Positions 11,460 through 20,222 of a DNA stretch of 64,000 bases are shown here, in pieces (position 1 is the stretch's first letter; each line of letters starts with the position of its first letter). The translations under genes were made by a program, and so were the position numbers. Under the pieces are notes generated by a model. That model had not been told where the DNA came from and did no database searches. It saw only the letters and a list, made by a program, of their open reading frames with translations. This DNA comes from Planctomycetaceae bacterium (GTDB lineage: Bacteria > Planctomycetota > Phycisphaerae > Phycisphaerales > SM1A02): positions 62,001 through 126,000 of the forward strand of contig CANLHK010000004.1 in NCBI GenBank assembly GCA_947490615.1. Reading direction: 5' to 3'.

Positions 11460-14400
11460 ATGGGAAACGACGGTGGATCCTATCGACGAATCCGCATCCG
11501 AAGCGATGGCGTGCCTGTTGAGGGCCTGTACGACAGCGTGGTCGACACGCGTCTCAAGGCAGTGCTCGACGCCGCCAAGAGCGCGGGCATCGACGTTGGT
11601 ACGCGAGACCTGAAGGGGCGGGACGGCCGCTTGCTCGCGCGAGAACTCGCGTCCGTCGTGCTCGAGGCTCTCGAGTCGAAACTAAACGCTGATCAAGCCG
11701 CGACGCCAGCCGACCTCGACGTCGTGAATCGGCTGCTGCGATTCGCTCAACAAGATGGCGGCGAGGATGTGACCGCTGCGACAAACATGCTGCCTCTCGT
11801 GCTTGAGCGCATCGGGCCGCGGCACGACCGTAACCCACCGGATCTCTCTGACCATGGTCTCCTCACGGGGCGCGAGGGCACGGAGAGCCTGCTCGTTCAG
11901 CTCAAGCGAGAGCTCGCTACTTGCAACCGAGTGGATTGGCTGGTCTCGTTCATCAAGCTTGCCGCAGTCCGCATGCTGAAGTCGGATATCGAGGCGTTCT
12001 TGGCGCGCGGCGGATTGATGCGAGTCGTCACGACCGCGTACATGGGAGCGACCGACCCGAAGGCGCTCGAGGAGCTCGCAGCCATTTCCTGCGCACATGG
12101 TTCGCGTTTGCAGATTCGATTCTCGCGCGAGTCGGATGCGACGCGACTCCACGCGAAGGCCTACATCCACCACCGCGAAAGTGGTTTTGGGAGTGCCTAC
12201 ATCGGTTCTGCGAACCTCTCGCGACCCGCGCTCACCGAGGGGCTCGAGTGGACCGTCCGCCTCTCGCAGGCCGCATCGCCCGGCCTTTGGTCCAAGATCG
12301 AAGAGACCTTTGACCAGTGGTGGGGAGATCCTGACTTCGCCGAGTATGGGCTGACCGCAGATCATCCAACGCACGCACAATTCCGCGAGCTGGTCGCTCG
12401 CGAAAGGCGTGCGTTCGGATCAGGATTGAGCGAGCAGCTCTCATCGTTGCCGATCTTCGACCTGCAGCCGAAGCCATTTCAGCAAGCGATCCTCGATCGA
12501 ATCGCAGTTGAACGCGAGGAACTAGGGCGCGCAAGGCATCTCATCGTGGCCGCGACGGGGACTGGCAAGACCATGATCGCTGCATTCGATTATCGCGAAT
12601 TCGCTGCGAAGTTCTCGAAGGCAGAGGGTCGTGCGCCAAGGCTGCTCTACGTCGCGCACTCTGAACGGATCTTGAAGCAAGCGCGGCTGACTTTCGCGCA
12701 GGTCGGGCGCAACCTCAATTTCGGAGGCCTCCTCGTCGGCGGGCAGGACGACCGACCATGCGATGCGCTCTTCGCGTCGATCCAATCGTGGAACTCGAGG
12801 ATCGGGACCGCCACCCTTGCTGCCGATCACTTCGAGTACGTCGTCGTCGATGAGGTACACCACGGCGAGGCGCCAAGTTGGCGCAAGTTTCTCGAGTGGG
12901 TTCGACCGAGGACGCTGATCGGGCTGACGGCAACGCCTGAGCGCGCTGACGGACTCGACATCACCAAGCACTTTGAGGATCGCATCACTGCGGAGATTCG
13001 GCTTCCTGATGCCATCGGTCGTCGTCTCCTTGTGCCGTTCCGTTACTTCGGCGTCACCGACACGATCGATCTGCGCGATGTCGACTGGACGCCGCGTGGA
13101 TACAAGATGGACGAGGTGCAGCGTCGCTATCTCGAGGCTGGACCGCAGTGGATCGAGAACGTCAGGCGTGCGGCCTTCGAGTATGTGGCCGAACCGCTGA
13201 GCATGCGCGCGATCGGCTTCTGCAGTGGTGTTTCGCATGCGCGTGCGATGGCCGAGGTGTTCGAGCATGTGAGACTTGCAGCCCACGCCCGCGGCCAACG
13301 CGCGTTGCGTGCAGAAGCGCTCGATGGTGGAGATTCACTAGAGACGCGCGAGGAGGTCATTGGCCGGCTGCGACGCGGCGAGACGCAGGTGATCTTCGTC
13401 GCGGACCTCTTCAATGAAGGCGTCGACATTCCGGAGGTCGACACGGTGCTCTTCATGCGCCCGACCGACAGTCTTACGATCTATGTGCAGCAGCTCGGTC
13501 GAGGCCTGCGACTCTGTCCGTCGAGTGGCAAGGACTGCCTAACTGTCCTCGACTTCGTGGGGCAGTACCGGAAGGAGTTTCGGTTCGGTGATCGTCTCAG
13601 CGCGATGCTGGCCGATCCGGCGGTTTCGATCGAGTCGCAGGTCGAGCACGGCTTCACAGCACTTCCGCCGGGATGCTCGATCACTCTTGAACGCATCGCA
13701 CGAGAACAGGTGCTCGCGAACATCCGTGCGCAGACGCGATCGCAGCGCGAGCGGCTGATCGAGACTGTCAGGGCGCTGCGGGAGCGACTGCAACGGGTGC
13801 CGAGCATGCGGGAGTTCGTCGAGGCGACGCGTGTCGATCCGCGGCTCTTTTACGCGAAGAGGGACGCACGCATGACATGGTCGGGTCTTCTCCAAGGCGC
13901 GAGTCTCGGGGGAAGCGCTGAAGACCTCGAGGCGATCGAGCAGTTCATCGTTCCACTGCGAGCGAGCGCATCGGTTACCGATCGGAAGTTGGTGGAGTTT
14001 GGCTTAGCCCTTCTTGATGCTATTGAACGCGACAACCCCCTCTCGCCAACGGTGGCACGGGATCCGCGGCTTCAAGTGTTGCTCGTCGAGTTTGGCGAGG
14101 CTGTTCGCAGGAGGTCCGCGCGCGACACGGCATCGACTTCGGCCGAGGTCTTGGAAGAGCTGCGAGCGAACGCGCCGCTTCGGAGAGAGCTTCGTTCATT
14201 GCTGGATGCGCTCTCTGTGCGAGTCGTTGGATTGGCCCCGGTTCCAGCGGTCTCAGTTCCTGATGGCGTTCCGCTCGCGCTGCACCGGGTCTACACCCGG
14301 CGGCAGCTGTTCGCGGCGTTTGGCTGGGAGTCCATCTGGAGTGCGACGCCGCAGAGTGGTGTGGCCTGGATCGCGAAGTACTCGGCGTACCTCATGCTGG

Positions 14401-14732
14401 TGACGCTCGAGAAGGACGCGGTGACGTTCACCGAGCGCACGCGCTATCGCGACTATGGGATCAGCCCATCAGTGTTCCACTGGCAGAGCCAGGCCTCAGC
14501 GCGCCCGGACCGGGGAGACGGCCAGCACATCGTGCAGGCCAAGACTGGAGGCGCGACCATGTGGCTGTTCGTTCGACGGTCGACGGATGACGAGTATGGC
14601 ACCGAGCCCTACATCTTCCTGGGCGCGTTCAAGCCCACTTCGATCGAAGGGATGCAGCCGATGAGCGTGACCGGAGAGCTCGCCAACGCGATGCCCGCGG
14701 AGTGGTTTGAGATTGCGGCGCGGGCGAGGTAG
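11460..14732 (+). CDS. PLD-like nuclease / SF2 helicase / DUF3427 protein
   Basis: A 1090-residue multidomain protein. A phospholipase-D-like domain (about 130-290) has LHAKAYIHH (His231, Lys233) and GSANLSRPAL; the Asp of the classical HKD motif is not conserved. An SF2 helicase core (about 340-720) follows, with Walker A ATGTGKT (Lys370), DEVHH (from Asp464), GLTATPERADG and a motif-VI-like QQLGRGLRL. The rest, to FEIAARAR, matches the usual position of DUF3427. Proteins with this order are found in mobile and defence-associated loci and are presumed ATP-driven nucleases. It is convergent with an HNH nuclease gene 162 bp away. The start at ATG 11460 is supported by TAAGCT six bases upstream. 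Confidence 0.88.
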   Translation: MGNDGGSYRRIRIRSDGVPVEGLYDSVVDTRLKAVLDAAKSAGIDVGTRDLKGRDGRLLARELASVVLEALESKLNADQAATPADLDVVNRLLRFAQQDGGEDVTAATNMLPLVLERIGPRHDRNPPDLSDHGLLTGREGTESLLVQLKRELATCNRVDWLVSFIKLAAVRMLKSDIEAFLARGGLMRVVTTAYMGATDPKALEELAAISCAHGSRLQIRFSRESDATRLHAKAYIHHRESGFGSAYIGSANLSRPALTEGLEWTVRLSQAASPGLWSKIEETFDQWWGDPDFAEYGLTADHPTHAQFRELVARERRAFGSGLSEQLSSLPIFDLQPKPFQQAILDRIAVEREELGRARHLIVAATGTGKTMIAAFDYREFAAKFSKAEGRAPRLLYVAHSERILKQARLTFAQVGRNLNFGGLLVGGQDDRPCDALFASIQSWNSRIGTATLAADHFEYVVVDEVHHGEAPSWRKFLEWVRPRTLIGLTATPERADGLDITKHFEDRITAEIRLPDAIGRRLLVPFRYFGVTDTIDLRDVDWTPRGYKMDEVQRRYLEAGPQWIENVRRAAFEYVAEPLSMRAIGFCSGVSHARAMAEVFEHVRLAAHARGQRALRAEALDGGDSLETREEVIGRLRRGETQVIFVADLFNEGVDIPEVDTVLFMRPTDSLTIYVQQLGRGLRLCPSSGKDCLTVLDFVGQYRKEFRFGDRLSAMLADPAVSIESQVEHGFTALPPGCSITLERIAREQVLANIRAQTRSQRERLIETVRALRERLQRVPSMREFVEATRVDPRLFYAKRDARMTWSGLLQGASLGGSAEDLEAIEQFIVPLRASASVTDRKLVEFGLALLDAIERDNPLSPTVARDPRLQVLLVEFGEAVRRRSARDTASTSAEVLEELRANAPLRRELRSLLDALSVRVVGLAPVPAVSVPDGVPLALHRVYTRRQLFAAFGWESIWSATPQSGVAWIAKYSAYLMLVTLEKDAVTFTERTRYRDYGISPSVFHWQSQASARPDRGDGQHIVQAKTGGATMWLFVRRSTDDEYGTEPYIFLGAFKPTSIEGMQPMSVTGELANAMPAEWFEIAARAR

Positions 14733-14894
14733 ACGGAGGCGCAGTTGGGGAGCGAACCCCGTTGTTCGCGCCGCCGCTCGCGTGGAGACGTGGTTTCGGC
14801 AGGTCTGGCGGTGCGGGCGGGCGTCATTCGTCATCTCGCCGCGGCATTTGGAGAGCGAGTGAGGCACGGCAGCGTCGAGGCGCACTTCAGTGTC

Positions 14895-15905
14895 TTAACC
14901 GGTGACTCGCGGCTCTCTCTTGTACACCCACTCCGCGATCAGTCTCACCGTCTCCTGATCCACTTCCGCCGCGCCGAACTTCTTTACCAGCACCGCTGCG
15001 TGCTCGTCGTTCCTTTCAAGCCACCGCTCTCGCCACTCCGGCTTCTTGAGTTCGTCCCGCATCTTGTTGTTCACCTCTCTACTCGCCAACACCAAGTTGA
15101 ACGGCGAGTCGAACGGATAGCGCGCCCACGGAATGAAGTGGTCGACCTCGCCTTTGTTCGGTGCGGCGAGTTTGGTTCCCGAGTAAAAGCAGCGTCCCGA
15201 CTGCAGTTCATAGAACCGCTCGGCGTAAACCGACACAGGGCTCCGACTCGCGCCAAACAGAAATGACTCCAGCTCGCGGTCGGCGGCGAGTTTGTCGTTG
15301 TTCTCGCGAATCCAGAGTGCCCAGCGGGACTGGACAAGCGCCACGATGATGCCGCGCATGCGGCGAAGGGACGCGGACACGCCAGGCTTCAGGACGATGC
15401 GCTTGAGCGTCGCACACTTCGCCGCGGTTGCTGGGTGGTCGAAAAGAAATCGATCATTCGTCGACTCAGAGGTCTTACCAATGGTCTGCAGACAGTGAAT
15501 CGGGTTCTTGGCGAGCGTCTTGATCGCCTCATTCACGAGACCATCGCGCGACGCGCGGTACACGCGGAGTCGTTGATAGCTCGACTGAGAGGTGCGCGCC
15601 TCTTCCTTGAGCAAGGTGATCATCTTCGACGGCTTCGCGGCTTCCCGATTCTGCTTGAGGATCGCGGCCACGCGCGGATACGGCCGCGCCATGTTCCAGT
15701 ACAGCGCGAGGTATTGCCGCGCAATCTCCTCGAGCTCTACCTCGAGTTCCTCGCCCGTGTCGTCTCCCCGTTCGACTGCGATGTTGGTCAGCGCGATGAG
15801 CAGTGCAAACTTGTAGGTGCTGGTGAAGCGGCCCTGAGAAAGCAGCCGCTCAATCTTCCCGAGGAAGTCCAGCTGTTCTTGGGCGGTGGGAGCGGGGCGC
15901 GCCAT
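14895..15905 (-). CDS. HNH endonuclease family protein
   Basis: A 336-residue protein with a largely helical N-terminal 230 residues that I do not recognise. A C-terminal HNH nuclease follows: GRCFYSGTKL with a single Cys instead of a CxxC pair, EVDHFIPWARYP (catalytic His near residue 255), NLVLASREVNNKMRDEL. The spacing matches HNH_4-type nucleases that cut or nick DNA with a metal ion. ATG 15905 (MARPAPTAQEQ) is chosen over upstream starts because the added residues read as low-quality Gly/Arg sequence and a TACGCT box lies 11 bases before it. It faces the helicase gene tail to tail, which suggests a shared genome-defence role, though they are not one operon. Confidence 0.8.
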   Translation of the reverse strand: MARPAPTAQEQLDFLGKIERLLSQGRFTSTYKFALLIALTNIAVERGDDTGEELEVELEEIARQYLALYWNMARPYPRVAAILKQNREAAKPSKMITLLKEEARTSQSSYQRLRVYRASRDGLVNEAIKTLAKNPIHCLQTIGKTSESTNDRFLFDHPATAAKCATLKRIVLKPGVSASLRRMRGIIVALVQSRWALWIRENNDKLAADRELESFLFGASRSPVSVYAERFYELQSGRCFYSGTKLAAPNKGEVDHFIPWARYPFDSPFNLVLASREVNNKMRDELKKPEWRERWLERNDEHAAVLVKKFGAAEVDQETVRLIAEWVYKREPRVTG

Positions 15906-15946
15906 GATTTGTGGGGAGCGTAATCCGTCGCAGCCACTCGCGCCCC

Positions 15947-17572
15947 TCACCCACTCGCCCTCGCCAAATCCTCCGCGCTCCCAATGTCGGCCCATTTCCC
16001 ATCCAGCCTCGTCGCCTCCAACTCGGTGCGTTCCGACAGCCACGCGATCAAGTGCCCAGGCGCATCAGGATTCCCACTGCTCGTGAGGTACTCGCGCACC
16101 AGTGTCGGGAGTTCTCGCGGCAGCAGATAGACCGCAATCGCGCTGAGGTTCGACTCTGGACTCGCGGGCTTTTCGCGCAAGCGCGTCACGCGGGTGCCGC
16201 GTTCGTCGAGCAACACCTCGCTGTACTTCCCACCTGGAACGGGCGTCGGTACCTCGCGCACGACGAGTTGTCCTCGTCCGCTTTGTGCGAACCTCTTGGC
16301 GAGTCGCGCGAGGTCGAACTCGAAGAGGTTGTCGCACGCGAGGACGAGGTAGCCGTCGAGGTCGTCGCGTTGTGGCGCTTGCTCGAGCGCGAGTATGAGG
16401 TCGCGCACAGCGCCGAGTCGGGAGTCGTTGGTCATCGCGCCGTCGTTCACGATCGAGAGTGGGAAGCGCGCTTGCGCGTCGTGCTCCCAAGTCACAAAGT
16501 CGGCGTGGAAGCGGCCGTTGGCGACGACGACGCCGTCAACCGCGCACTCCGCGCGTTCGACTTGTCGCAGCACGCGCGTCATCATCGGCACGCCGTCGAC
16601 TTCGAGGAGCGGCTTGGCCTTGTGCAGCGTGATTGGATAGAGCCGCGTTGCGAAGCCTGCTGCGAGGAAGACCGCGCGCAATCGGGGCGTGGGCAGCGCC
16701 ACGGTCGGCGCGAGCGTCGTGTGCCCGAGCGCGCGGCAGGCTGCCTCGAGGGTCGTGCGGTGCGTTTCATCGCGAACGGCGAAGAGCACCGCACCGCCTG
16801 AGCCTGGGAACTTCGCTGCCGCGCCGAGAGAACGGCCGAGCTCAATGAGCGCGCGGTCGGCGGGTGCGATGTCAAAGATGGCACTGCGAAGATCGAAGTT
16901 GCGATCGACGCACGCGAGAAACTCTGCGTGATCACGCGCTTCGAGTGCTGCGCGGCCTGTGAGCGCGTTGTCGGCGAGCGCTTCCATCACGCTGCGCACC
17001 CGTTGATCGCCCGACTCAAAGCGCGCGTAGATCGGCGCGTGCACATCGCCTGAGCTCGTGCCCACCTGTCCGTGCCACGCGAGGAGCAGTGGGGGAAGCA
17101 GCGTTGGATCGAGTCGCTCAACCGAGGCCTCATCAAACGGCGCGCGGAAGTCCATCGCCGCGAGCCCCTCGTGCGATTGCACGAGTCGATCAAGCGGGCC
17201 TGCACGAATCCCCAGCACTTCGTTTTCGGTGCGCCACGCGAGTTCTGCGATGCGCGTGCGCGAGAGTCTCAGGTCAAACCAGTCGTTCCACGCGCGCAGC
17301 GCTGCAATCAGAAGCGCGCTTGAACCCGAGAGTCCTGCTTGAAACGGGATGTTGCTGTTGGCTTCGGTCGAACACGGTCGCGCCGCGCCGTCGATTCCCA
17401 GAGTCGTCCATGCCGCGCGCAGGTGCGCCGAGTCGATCGAAATCTGCGCTGCATCACGCAGCGTCACTCGTGCTTCAAGTTCCCGCACGGCAAAGCCGAG
17501 TCCGCGGCCTCCATAGAGATCGGAGGGATTGCCGAGCAATCCGACGCGGGCATGGGCGCGAGCCGTGAGCAT
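15947..17572 (-). CDS. bifunctional GHMP sugar kinase (glucuronokinase-like) / nucleotidyltransferase
   Basis: A 541-residue fusion. Residues 1-290 are a GHMP kinase: RVGLLGNPSDLYGGRG at the N-terminus, the ATP loop GLSGSSA (80-86) and the third motif AAAKFPGSGGAVLF. The opening and the phrase ENEVLGIRAGPLDRLVQ resemble plant glucuronokinase. From about residue 298 a nucleotidyltransferase begins with VFLAAGFATRLYP and KAKPLLEVDG and contains ACDN. The expected chemistry is phosphorylation of a sugar at C1 followed by transfer to an NDP carrier, the same logic as the FKP fusion of Bacteroides but with the domains in reverse order. The actual sugar is inferred. The start is at ATG 17572, with a TATCCT box nine bases upstream. 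Confidence 0.85.
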   Translation of the reverse strand: MLTARAHARVGLLGNPSDLYGGRGLGFAVRELEARVTLRDAAQISIDSAHLRAAWTTLGIDGAARPCSTEANSNIPFQAGLSGSSALLIAALRAWNDWFDLRLSRTRIAELAWRTENEVLGIRAGPLDRLVQSHEGLAAMDFRAPFDEASVERLDPTLLPPLLLAWHGQVGTSSGDVHAPIYARFESGDQRVRSVMEALADNALTGRAALEARDHAEFLACVDRNFDLRSAIFDIAPADRALIELGRSLGAAAKFPGSGGAVLFAVRDETHRTTLEAACRALGHTTLAPTVALPTPRLRAVFLAAGFATRLYPITLHKAKPLLEVDGVPMMTRVLRQVERAECAVDGVVVANGRFHADFVTWEHDAQARFPLSIVNDGAMTNDSRLGAVRDLILALEQAPQRDDLDGYLVLACDNLFEFDLARLAKRFAQSGRGQLVVREVPTPVPGGKYSEVLLDERGTRVTRLREKPASPESNLSAIAVYLLPRELPTLVREYLTSSGNPDAPGHLIAWLSERTELEATRLDGKWADIGSAEDLARASG

Positions 17573-17581
17573 GAAGCCAAG

Positions 17582-17610
17582 AGGATAGTGCGTGCGCGCT
17601 TCTGTACACT
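17582..17610. promoter_or_regulatory. paired divergent -10 boxes
   Basis: The 46-bp gap between the sugar-kinase fusion and the Nramp-like gene holds TATCCT on the minus strand (17582-17587, nine bases from its ATG) and TACACT on the plus strand (17605-17610, eight bases from ATG 17619). The two promoters would overlap back to back, so the genes may compete for polymerase or share control. Confidence 0.45.
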
Positions 17611-17618
17611 CGACGCCG

Positions 17619-19037
17619 ATGGACTCGCCTGACCACGCTGACACTCGCGGCATCCCCATGGTTCATCCGCCTGATCCTGCGCGGCTCGCTGCGGATCGCG
17701 CGTGGCTCAGGGAGGTTTCAGAGCGTCCGTGGCTCACGCGGCAGTTGGCCTATCTTCGCCGTGGTGGACCCGGATACCTGCAAAGCGCGCTCACTCTCGG
17801 CGGCGGCACCGCAAGCGCGTGCATTCTTTCGGGCGCAGCGTTCAGCTACGAACTCCTTTGGGTCGCGCCCCTGGGCATGATCCTCGGCGGCATCGTGTTC
17901 ATGGCGATCGCACACCAGACGCTTTCGACGGGCATGCGTCCGTTTGAAGCGATGCGTGTCCACGCGGGACCAGTCGTCGCGTGGGGTTGGGCGATCGGCA
18001 CCGTGGTCGCGTCGATCGTTTGGCACTTCGCGCAGTACTCACTCGCGTCGACAGTGCTCGTGGATCTCGCGGAAGTCGCGGGATTTGCCGTGCCGCGCTG
18101 GCTCATGGGAGTCCTCGTGTTGGCATGGGCGGTTCCCACGGCACTCTCGTTTGGTTCAGGCAAGAAGTTTGCTTCCGCGTTCGACACGCTCATGCGTTGG
18201 ATGGTCTGGCTGATCGTCGCGATGTTTGGCGTGGTCGCGTTTCGCCTTGGTTTCGGCGAGCACGCGAGCGAGATCGCCAGCGGATTCGTTCCACACATCC
18301 CACTCGACCGTGGCGATGTGCGCGCCGACGATGTCATCGTGGCTGGGCTTGCGACCGCCGTCGGCATCAACATGACCTTCTTGTACCCCTACACGCTGCT
18401 CGCACGCGGTTGGGGACGCGAACACCGTGAGTACGCCAAGGCTGATGTGGTGTACGGCATGGTGTTGCCGTACATCCTCGTCACGGCACTCATGGTGATC
18501 GTTGCAGGAGCGACGCTGTCCGCAGGGTTCACGGGTAAGACCATCGGTCCCGTCGACGCAGCGAAGTCGCTCGGGTCCTTGCTCGGACCAGTGTGGGGTC
18601 GTGTCTTCTTCGACCTCGGTCTCCTCGGCATGCTGCTCACGACGATCACGCTGCACATGGTCTGCTCGGGGCTCGCGTGCTCCGAGATGTTCAACCTCAA
18701 AATCGGTTCACGCGCCTACCGCATCGCGACGCTGCTCCCGACGCCGGGAGTGCTCGGCAGCGTGTACTGGTCATCGATGTTTCTCTGGGTCGCCGTCCCG
18801 ACCAGCATCATCGCGGGCGCGATGCTCCCACTGGCGTACTACGGCTTCATGAAACTGCAGTGGAGTCGCGCGTATCTTGGAAAGGACCGCCCGCGCGGAG
18901 GCCTCGCATTCGCGTGGTTGGGGACGATGGGCGTCGGCACGCTGATCCTCGCGTGGTTTCTTGCCATGACAGTCGCGAAATCCGTGCCTGCCTACTGGAG
19001 TCGCGTTGCAGCGCTCTTTGCAGGAGGCGCGGAGTGA
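17619..19037 (+). CDS. divergent Nramp-like transporter
   Basis: A 472-residue membrane protein with about eleven hydrophobic segments in the LeuT-like order of Nramp metal transporters. The first-helix break that reads DPGN in true Nramps is GPGYLQSALTLGGG here. The sixth-helix MPH motif is INMTFLYPYT. Both key metal-liganding residues (Asp and Asn of DPGN, Met of MPH) are therefore missing, so substrate may not be Mn or Fe. The TACACT box eight bases before ATG 17619 supports this start. The next gene overlaps by four bases (GTGA), so the two are co-translated. Confidence 0.7.
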   Translation: MDSPDHADTRGIPMVHPPDPARLAADRAWLREVSERPWLTRQLAYLRRGGPGYLQSALTLGGGTASACILSGAAFSYELLWVAPLGMILGGIVFMAIAHQTLSTGMRPFEAMRVHAGPVVAWGWAIGTVVASIVWHFAQYSLASTVLVDLAEVAGFAVPRWLMGVLVLAWAVPTALSFGSGKKFASAFDTLMRWMVWLIVAMFGVVAFRLGFGEHASEIASGFVPHIPLDRGDVRADDVIVAGLATAVGINMTFLYPYTLLARGWGREHREYAKADVVYGMVLPYILVTALMVIVAGATLSAGFTGKTIGPVDAAKSLGSLLGPVWGRVFFDLGLLGMLLTTITLHMVCSGLACSEMFNLKIGSRAYRIATLLPTPGVLGSVYWSSMFLWVAVPTSIIAGAMLPLAYYGFMKLQWSRAYLGKDRPRGGLAFAWLGTMGVGTLILAWFLAMTVAKSVPAYWSRVAALFAGGAE

Positions 19038-20188
19038 AGGTCGCGATCATCGGCACTGGCTTCTTGGCGCGCACACGGGTGCGCTGTTGGCGGCGCGTGT
19101 TTGGAGTCTCAATCGAATTGGTTGTCGCGGCGCGCGATCGCGCGAAAGCCGAGGCGTTCGCGCGGGCGCATCAACTGCAATCGGTCTGCACGATCGACGA
19201 GCTACTTGCCGATCGCTCCGTGCTGTTGGTCGATCTCTGCGTGGCCAACCGCGCGCACCGCGAACTCTGCCTTCGCGCTGCTGCTGCGGGAAAGCATGTG
19301 CTCTGCACGAAGCCGCTCACCGTCTACTCGGGGCAGGATCTCGATGAGCGTGCCACAGCCGCCGAGGTCGCGACGGTCCCGCGCGCGACGATGCTTGCAC
19401 GCGCCGTCGAGGATGCAGAGGCGATGGTCGCGGCGTGCACGCGCGCTGGAACGCAGCTTTTCTACGGCGAAAATTGGTGTTTCGCGCCAGCGATCGTGCG
19501 CGCCGAGGCGTTGGCGTCTGCCTCAGGAAGCGCGATCAACGAGATGCGCGGCTGGGAGAGTCACTCAGGTTCGCACTCCGCCTACGCGCGCGATTGGCGA
19601 CACACCGGCGGCGGTGCACTGCTTCGTCTTGGCGCGCATCCCATCGGCACGATGCTTTGGTTGAAGCAGCGCGAAGGTGAGCGATTGCACGGGCGCGCGA
19701 CGCGCGTGAACACCGTGACGGCCGAAGTGCGCGAGTCTTCGGATCCGACGCAATCAGGTTCGTCGGTCGCCACTCAACCTGAGTCGTGGGGCGCCTGCAC
19801 ACTCAAGTTTGACGACGGCAGCGTCGGTGTCGCGTACGGCAGCGACCACATGCTTGGAGGCATGCAGAGTCATCTCACACTCCTCGGTGGCGCGTTTCGT
19901 TTCGAGTGCGCGCTGAGTCCCATCGACACGCTGCGCGCCTATGCGCCGCGCGATGGCGTCTTCGGGAACGAGTCGATCATGGAGAAGGTCGACGGTCACG
20001 CGGGTTGGTCGACACCGATCCCTGACGAGGGGTGGGGTTCTGGTCAGCAGGGACTCGTGCAGTCAGTCGCGGAAACGCTTTCGCGCGGTGAAGCGGCTGT
20101 GTGTGATGGCGCGCTCGGCGCCGAGGTGGTTCGCGTGGTTTACGCCGCCTACTTGAGTGCGGCCGAGGGCCGACGCATCGCGTTGTAG
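19034..20188 (+). CDS. Gfo/Idh/MocA family oxidoreductase
   Basis: A 384-residue NAD(P)-dependent sugar-type dehydrogenase. The Rossmann start VKVAIIGTGFLA gives the GxGxxA loop at the very N-terminus. GKHVLCTKPLT corresponds to the family EKP motif with Glu replaced by Thr and the Lys kept. GGGALLRLGAHPI matches the GGG..D.G.H. substrate region, with Asp replaced by Arg. It probably oxidises or isomerises a sugar or cyclitol; the substrate is unknown. GTG 19034 overlaps the Nramp-like stop (GTGA). The neighbouring sugar kinase/nucleotidyltransferase fusion and CBM9-like protein make a carbohydrate role plausible. Confidence 0.85.
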   Translation: MKVAIIGTGFLARTRVRCWRRVFGVSIELVVAARDRAKAEAFARAHQLQSVCTIDELLADRSVLLVDLCVANRAHRELCLRAAAAGKHVLCTKPLTVYSGQDLDERATAAEVATVPRATMLARAVEDAEAMVAACTRAGTQLFYGENWCFAPAIVRAEALASASGSAINEMRGWESHSGSHSAYARDWRHTGGGALLRLGAHPIGTMLWLKQREGERLHGRATRVNTVTAEVRESSDPTQSGSSVATQPESWGACTLKFDDGSVGVAYGSDHMLGGMQSHLTLLGGAFRFECALSPIDTLRAYAPRDGVFGNESIMEKVDGHAGWSTPIPDEGWGSGQQGLVQSVAETLSRGEAAVCDGALGAEVVRVVYAAYLSAAEGRRIAL

Positions 20189-20210
20189 CGTGGCCGACCG
20201 ACGCAGTCGG

Positions 20211-20216
20211 TACGCT
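20211..20216 (+). promoter_or_regulatory. leaderless -10 box TACGCT
   Basis: TACGCT, six bases, then ATG 20223 of the CBM9-like gene. It lies 22 bp after the oxidoreductase stop, so the gene may have its own promoter despite the short gap. Confidence 0.45.
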
Positions 20217-20222
20217 TTCGCC

